DNA of 7,687 nt, from the NCBI GenBank assembly GCA_021796905.1, contig JAKABK010000073.1:1-7687 (forward strand), in the 5' to 3' direction. This stretch comes from Actinomycetes bacterium (GTDB lineage Bacteria; Actinomycetota; Acidimicrobiia; Acidimicrobiales; Palsa-688). Made by a program: the position numbers and the translations under genes. Shown one piece after another: positions 3,307-7,687 of this stretch. Within the stretch, counting starts at the first letter, position 1; every line of letters begins with the position of its first letter. Under the pieces are notes generated by a model. That model had not been told where the DNA came from and ran no database searches. It saw only the letters and a list, made by a program, of their open reading frames with translations.

Positions 3307-5988
3307 GTGACAGCCGAGATCGCAGAGCAGCCGGGCGCCAACCGCAGCGCAGAACAGTCCCGGCTCGAGGAGGCCGACCGGGACGGGCGAGCCTGGCGAC
3401 GCTTCGGGCCCTACCTGTCGGAACGGGCGTGGGGCACCGTGCGCGAGGACTACTCGGCCGACGGCGACGCCTGGTCGTACTTCCCCTTCGAGCACGCGGC
3501 GTCGCGGGCCTACCGTTGGAGCGAGGACGGCCTCGCTGGCGTCTGCGACGACCAACAGGTCGTATGCCTGGCCCTCGCCCTGTGGAACGGGGTCGACCCG
3601 ATCCTCAAGGAGCGCCCCTACGGGCTCACCAACTCGCAGGGCAACCACGGCGAGGACGTCAAGGACTACTGGTGGTACCTCGACGCCACCCCGACCTCGT
3701 CGTACCTGCGCTGGCGCTACCACTACCCCCAGGACCCGTTCCCCTACGACGACCTCAGGGCCACCAACGCCGCCCGCAGCCGCCTGCAGCCCGAGTACGA
3801 GCTGCTCGACACCGGTGTCTTCGCCCACAACCGCTTCTGGGTGGTGACCGTCACCTGGGCCAAAGCGGACCCCGAGGACCTCTGCTGGACGATCGAGGTG
3901 CGCAACGCCGGGAGCGACACCGCCACCATCGAGGTGCTCCCGAGCCTGTGGTACCGCAACACCTGGTCGTGGTCCCCGGGGGCGAACCGCCCGGTCCTGC
4001 GCCTCGACGGCGATCCCGGAGGAGACGGACCGGTAGTGGTGCGCTCCGAGACCGCCGAGCTGGGCACCTGGTACCTGGTCGGCGACGGCGACGCCTTGTT
4101 CTGCGAGAACGAGACCAACCTCACCCGTCTCTACGGGGTGCCCGGTCCGCAGTACCCGAAGGACGGGATCGCCGAGCACGTGATCCACGGGGCGGCGACT
4201 GTCAACCCGGAGCCGACCGGGACCAAGGTCGCCCTACGGCGTCGCCTCACCGTCGCCGGCGGGAGCGCCGCGACGATCCGCCTGCGCTGGTCCCGGCGAG
4301 CCGACGCCGACCTCGGGGAGGGACTCGAGCGGGTCGTCGCCGAACGCCGCCACGAGGCGGACGAGTTCTACGCTTCGCTCACCCCCGAGGACGCCAGCGC
4401 CGAGGAAGCCCTGGTGCTCCGACAGGCGGCCGCGGGGATGCTCTGGTCCAAGCAGTACTTCCACTACGACGTCGAGCGTTGGCTCGACGGCGACCCCGGG
4501 TTGCCGTCCCCGCCGCCGCAGCGGCGCAAGGGCCGCAACTCCGGCTGGCGTCACCTCAACAACATGGACCTGATCTCGATGCCCGACCCCTGGGAGTACC
4601 CCTGGTACGCCTCGTGGGACCTCGCATTCCACTGTGTGGCGCTCGCCCACCTCGACCCGGCTTTCGCCAAACGTCAGCTGATCCTGCTCGGCCGGGAGTG
4701 GTACCAGCACCCCAACGGCCAGCTACCCGCGTACGAGTGGAACTTCGGTGACGTCAACCCCCCGGTCCAGGCGTGGGCAGCGCTGCGCGTCGCCGAGATC
4801 GACGCCGCCAAACGGGCCCAGCGGGGCGAGGACGCCTCTTTCGACAGGGACTTCCTCGAGCGGGTGTTCCACAAGCTGGTGCTCAACTTCACCTGGTGGG
4901 TCAACCGGAAGGACGCCTCCGGGGAGAACGTGTTCGAGGGCGGGTTCCTCGGCCTCGACAACATCGGGCTGTTCGACCGGTCCCGCCCCCTGCCGGTACC
5001 GGGTCGCCTGGAGCAGTCCGACGGCACCGCATGGATGGCGATGTTCTCCCTCAATCTGCTCGAGATCGCCCTGCGCCTCGCCCACCACGACCATGTCTAC
5101 GAGGACCTGGCGACCAAGTTCTTCGAGCACTTCACCTACATCGCCGCGGCGATGAGCGAACAGGACCTCTGGGACGACCAGGACGGGTTCTTCTACGACG
5201 TGCTCGTCGCCGACGACGGCCCCCGCACCCCGATCCGGGTCGTGTCGGTCGCCGGGGTCATCCCGCTGTTCGCAGCCGCGATCCTCGAGGACGCCGACCT
5301 CGCCGACCTCCCCGACTTCCGCCGGCGTCTCGAATGGTTCTGCCGGCACGAGCCCCGCTACGCCGGTCACGTCTCCCACCTGCAGGACCCTGGCCACGGC
5401 CGGACCCGGCTCCTGTCGGTGGTCGACCAGGAACGGCTGGTGCGGGTGCTGCGGCGCTGCCTCGATCCCGACGAGCTGCTCTCCGACCACGGCATCCGCT
5501 CGCTCACCGCCCGTCTGCGCGACAACCCCTACTCCATGGACCTCGGCGGGCAGACCGCCGGCATCGACTACGAACCGGCGGAGTCGACCAGCTACCTGTT
5601 CGGTGGCAACTCCAACTGGCGGGGACCGGTGTGGTTCCCGCTCAACTACCTGATGATCGAGTCCCTGGACCGTTACGGCCGCTACTTCCACGACCAGCTG
5701 CGGGTGGAGCACCCGAGCGGGTCGGGCAACCAGCTCGGCCTGTCGGAGGTCGCCGACGACCTCGCCCGCCGGCTGGTGTCGATCTTCCTGCGCGGCCGGG
5801 ACGGCCGGCGTCCGGTCGCCGGTGCCAGCGAGACCTTGCAGCACGACCCGGCGTGGACCGATCAGATCTGGTTCCACGAGTACTTCCACGGCGACAACGG
5901 CGCCGGGCTCGGGGCCTCCCACCAGACCGGCTGGACGGGCCTGGTGCTCGACCTGATCGCCGACCGGCGCCTCGGCGGGCGGCGCTGA
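3307..5988 (+). CDS. GH63 / MGH1-like glycoside hydrolase ('glucosidase'), 893 residues
   Basis: This protein belongs to the large bacterial glucosidase family related to GH63 (E. coli YgjK, mannosylglycerate/glucosylglycerate hydrolases, eukaryotic glucosidase I), inverting enzymes with an (alpha/alpha)6 barrel. The N-terminal part (about 30-360) holds the family blocks WGTVREDYS (42-50), DPILKERPYGLTNSQGNHGEDVKDYWWYLD and a beta-sandwich region. The catalytic barrel follows: WYASWDLAF with the probable general acid Asp438, NGQLPAYEWNFGDVNPPV (from 470), EQSDGTAWMA (569-578), WRGPVWFPLNYL (771-782), and HEYFHGDNG with Glu858 as the probable base, followed by QTGWTGLVLDLI. Catalytic assignments are by analogy with GH63. 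Length is normal for this family. No signal peptide is visible, so it is likely cytoplasmic, acting on a small glucoside or compatible solute rather than a secreted polymer. The substrate is unknown. It is a single-gene unit, divergent from HU and convergent with the ligase. Confidence 0.93.
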   Translation: MTAEIAEQPGANRSAEQSRLEEADRDGRAWRRFGPYLSERAWGTVREDYSADGDAWSYFPFEHAASRAYRWSEDGLAGVCDDQQVVCLALALWNGVDPILKERPYGLTNSQGNHGEDVKDYWWYLDATPTSSYLRWRYHYPQDPFPYDDLRATNAARSRLQPEYELLDTGVFAHNRFWVVTVTWAKADPEDLCWTIEVRNAGSDTATIEVLPSLWYRNTWSWSPGANRPVLRLDGDPGGDGPVVVRSETAELGTWYLVGDGDALFCENETNLTRLYGVPGPQYPKDGIAEHVIHGAATVNPEPTGTKVALRRRLTVAGGSAATIRLRWSRRADADLGEGLERVVAERRHEADEFYASLTPEDASAEEALVLRQAAAGMLWSKQYFHYDVERWLDGDPGLPSPPPQRRKGRNSGWRHLNNMDLISMPDPWEYPWYASWDLAFHCVALAHLDPAFAKRQLILLGREWYQHPNGQLPAYEWNFGDVNPPVQAWAALRVAEIDAAKRAQRGEDASFDRDFLERVFHKLVLNFTWWVNRKDASGENVFEGGFLGLDNIGLFDRSRPLPVPGRLEQSDGTAWMAMFSLNLLEIALRLAHHDHVYEDLATKFFEHFTYIAAAMSEQDLWDDQDGFFYDVLVADDGPRTPIRVVSVAGVIPLFAAAILEDADLADLPDFRRRLEWFCRHEPRYAGHVSHLQDPGHGRTRLLSVVDQERLVRVLRRCLDPDELLSDHGIRSLTARLRDNPYSMDLGGQTAGIDYEPAESTSYLFGGNSNWRGPVWFPLNYLMIESLDRYGRYFHDQLRVEHPSGSGNQLGLSEVADDLARRLVSIFLRGRDGRRPVAGASETLQHDPAWTDQIWFHEYFHGDNGAGLGASHQTGWTGLVLDLIADRRLGGRR

Positions 5989-6001
5989 AGCCGGGCCCGG
6001 G

Positions 6002-6055
6002 CCGCCGAGAGGTGCGCCGGAGCCGGGCCGGTCCCAGCCGGGCGCCTCTCAGCGG
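6002..6055. terminator. Strong hairpin between convergent glycosidase and ligase genes
   Basis: GAGAGG (6007-6012) plus CGCC (6015-6018) pair with GGCG (6041-6044) plus CCTCTC (6045-6050), leaving TG as a 2-nt bulge. CCGC (6002-6005) with GCGG (6052-6055) extends the stem past one mismatch, giving 14 bp in all. The GC-rich loop has further repeats of CCGGG. The right arm enters the last codons and the stop of the ligase (stop at 6049-6051). There is no T-tract. The position fits a bidirectional terminator. Confidence 0.6.
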
Positions 6056-7599
6056 GTCCTTCGGGGCTGGGTGTCCCAGTAACGCTGGCGGAGCTTGAAC
6101 TTCTGCAGCTTGCCGGTCGCGGTCCGCGGGAGCGACTCGACCAGCTCGACAGAGGTGGGGCACTTGAAGTGCGCCAGCCGGTCGCGGCAGAAGGCGATGA
6201 TCCCGGCCTCGTCGAACGCCACGCCCGGCCGGGCGACGACCAGCGCCTTTACCGTCTCACCCCATTTCTCGTCCGGTACGCCGATGACCGCGGCCTCGGC
6301 CACCGCCGGGTGTTGGTAGAGGCAGTCCTCGACCTCGACCGAGCTCACGTTCTCCCCGCCGGTGATGATCACGTCCTTCTTGCGGTCGGAGATCACCAGG
6401 TAGCCGTCGGGGTCGACGTAACCCTCGTCACCGGTGTGGAACCAGCCGTCGACGACAGCCTTGGCGGTCTCCTCCGGCTGCTGCCAGTAGCCGGCGAAGA
6501 CATGGTTGGAACGGGCGAGGACCTCCCCGTCCGAGGCCGTCCGGATCCGCACCCCGAGAGCGGGGACCCCGGCGCGGGACTGGAGACGGGCCTTGGTGAG
6601 CGGCGGGTTGTCGTCCCAGACCACCGGCGCCCGGTTGATCGTGAGCAACGGTGAGGTCTCGGTCAGACCGTAGATCTGGATGAACTCCCAACCGAGGTCG
6701 GTCTCGACCCGTTCGATGGTGCGCGACGGGGGCGGGGCGCCGGCCACAACGAGCCGCACCACGCTCGCCCCGGGCACGTACTGGGCGCGAGCGGCCCGGA
6801 CGTCGGCGGCGTCGAGGATCGCGTTGACCACCGCCGGCGCCGCGCACAACAGGCTCACGTCGTGCTCCTCCATGCGCCGCAGGATCTCCTCCCCGTCGAT
6901 CCTGCGGACCACGACCTGGCGACATCCCATCGCGGTGACCGCGTAGGGCATACCCCAGCCGTTGCAGTGGAACATCGGCAGGGTGTGCATGAACACGTCC
7001 TGCTCCGAGACCCCGACGTGCCAGCCGAAGGTCACCGCGTTGACCCAGCAGTTGCGGTGGGTGAGCTGCACCCCTTTCGGCCGGGCGGTGGTCCCGCTCG
7101 TATAGTTGATGCTGGCGGTGTCGTCCTCGCCGCCGTCCCATTCCCGCGGATGGTGGCCCGGGGGGGCCTCGGCCCACAGCTCGGCGTCGTGGTCCCCGTC
7201 GAGCACGATCCGGTGCGCGGCGCCGACCGACCGGAGAGCCGCGTCGGACTCGGGGTCTACCAGCAGCACCGACGCGCCGGAGTGGCCGACGATGTAGCCG
7301 ATCTCCTCGGCGTTCAACCGGTAGTTGATCGGCACGAGGACCCGCCCGTAGGCGCTCACCCCGAAAAAGGCGGTCTGGAAGCGGGCCGCGTTCGGGCTGA
7401 CGATCGCCACCCGCTCGCCGACCCCGACCCCCATCGCCTCCAGTGCCAGCGCCAACCCCCGGGCCCGGGCGTCGAGCTGACGGTAGGTGATCGTCCCGAA
7501 CGACCCCGGCACCCCGGGCTCGTCCACCACCGCCGGCCGGTCGGGGTAGACCTCGACCGCTCGGCGCAAGAAGTCCCCCACGTTGAACGCCACCCGCAC
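6049..7599 (-). CDS. AMP-forming fatty-acyl-CoA ligase (long-/medium-chain FACS type)
   Basis: This 516-residue member of the ANL superfamily activates a carboxylic acid with ATP to an acyl-adenylate and then forms the CoA thioester. Visible motifs are the P-loop YTSGTTARPKG (166-176), LPMFHCNGW (207-215, typical of the bacterial FadD/AlkK and Thermus long-chain FACS branch), YGLTE (310-314), HTGDEGYVDPDGY with ATP-ribose-binding Asp391 (388-400), the hinge and CoA region SDRKKDVIITGGENVSSVEVE (404-424), and PRTATGK with adenylation Lys497. The set is complete and the length normal, so it should be active. Chain length and whether it feeds beta-oxidation or lipid synthesis cannot be read from sequence. 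The GTG at 7599 is chosen because GAGGGGAG lies 6 nt upstream. The ATG at 7617 would add six residues but overlaps that site. It is a single-gene unit with no beta-oxidation gene nearby. Confidence 0.94.
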   Translation of the reverse strand: MRVAFNVGDFLRRAVEVYPDRPAVVDEPGVPGSFGTITYRQLDARARGLALALEAMGVGVGERVAIVSPNAARFQTAFFGVSAYGRVLVPINYRLNAEEIGYIVGHSGASVLLVDPESDAALRSVGAAHRIVLDGDHDAELWAEAPPGHHPREWDGGEDDTASINYTSGTTARPKGVQLTHRNCWVNAVTFGWHVGVSEQDVFMHTLPMFHCNGWGMPYAVTAMGCRQVVVRRIDGEEILRRMEEHDVSLLCAAPAVVNAILDAADVRAARAQYVPGASVVRLVVAGAPPPSRTIERVETDLGWEFIQIYGLTETSPLLTINRAPVVWDDNPPLTKARLQSRAGVPALGVRIRTASDGEVLARSNHVFAGYWQQPEETAKAVVDGWFHTGDEGYVDPDGYLVISDRKKDVIITGGENVSSVEVEDCLYQHPAVAEAAVIGVPDEKWGETVKALVVARPGVAFDEAGIIAFCRDRLAHFKCPTSVELVESLPRTATGKLQKFKLRQRYWDTQPRRTR

Positions 7600-7605
7600 C
7601 CTTGG

Positions 7606-7613
7606 CTCCCCTC
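7606..7613 (-). promoter_or_regulatory. Ribosome-binding site deciding the ligase GTG start
   Basis: On the minus strand GAGGGGAG is followed by 6 nt and then the GTG at 7599. The ATG at 7617 has no comparable purine-rich site upstream, and the next GTG (7593) would be spaced 12 nt away. Confidence 0.65.
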
Positions 7614-7631
7614 TCATCCGACGACCGCCCA

Positions 7632-7637
7632 ACGCTA
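7632..7637 (-). promoter_or_regulatory. Candidate -10 box (TAGCGT) of the acyl-CoA ligase gene
   Basis: TAGCGT, within CGGTAGCGT on the minus strand, fits TANNNT. It predicts a start near 7625 and a leader of about 26 nt containing the ribosome-binding site. No clear -35 box is seen. The remaining bases to the window end (7638-7687) are GC-rich and show no gene. Confidence 0.4.
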
Positions 7638-7687
7638 CCGGCGGCCGGCGGGGCGTGCAGCCCGGCAGCACCCGGTCCCCCGGTAAC

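Noticed and set aside
4723..5922. 399-codon minus-strand frame opposite the glycosidase
   Set aside because: It is an antisense frame of a strongly supported GH63-like gene, with no recognisable motif or ribosome-binding site.
6862..7686. 274-codon plus-strand frame opposite the ligase
   Set aside because: It is the antisense shadow of the ligase N-terminal half, whose P-loop and other ANL motifs are intact on the minus strand.

Overview
The window is high-GC DNA (GC-ending codons throughout, frequent GTG starts) with an actinobacterial gene set: an F420-cofactor guanylyltransferase, a PIG-L (LmbE-like) deacetylase, an HU protein with a long Lys/Ala/Thr tail, a large GH63/MGH1-like glycosidase and a fatty-acyl-CoA ligase. 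The combination fits Actinomycetota, perhaps an Acidimicrobiia-type lineage. That placement is inference from gene types and composition, not from a marker gene. No rRNA, tRNA, mobile element or CRISPR array was seen.

Layout. From the left edge to 898 runs the N-terminal part of an unrecognised protein on the minus strand; its C-terminus lies outside the window. A 59-bp gap then separates it from a divergent plus-strand pair, cofC/fbiD (958-1578) and a PIG-L family deacetylase (1575-2315). These two overlap by 4 bp and look translationally coupled. They converge on the HU gene (2431-3051, minus) across a gap holding two hairpins. HU diverges from the GH63-like gene (3307-5988, plus) across a 255-bp promoter region that carries a 10-bp direct repeat with exact 20-bp periodicity and a short hyphenated palindrome. 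The glycosidase gene converges on the acyl-CoA ligase (6049-7599, minus) across a 60-bp gap with one strong hairpin that runs into the ligase stop codon. The last 88 bases hold the likely ligase promoter.

How the genes relate. Only cofC and the deacetylase look like one operon. The others appear to be separate units: cofactor F420 synthesis, nucleoid structure, carbohydrate or osmolyte hydrolysis, and fatty-acid activation. Three starts (the left-edge gene, cofC and the ligase) share a CGGTAG-N2-T element that fits an actinobacterial -10 box. In cofC it lies so close to the GTG that a leaderless mRNA is likely.

I see no convincing sign of an undescribed multi-gene system. The best leads are local: the 20-bp-spaced repeat in front of HU, an 18-bp perfect palindrome at the 3' end of the HU gene, the unrecognised left-edge protein, the deacetylase coupled to cofC, and the unknown substrate of the 893-residue glycosidase.
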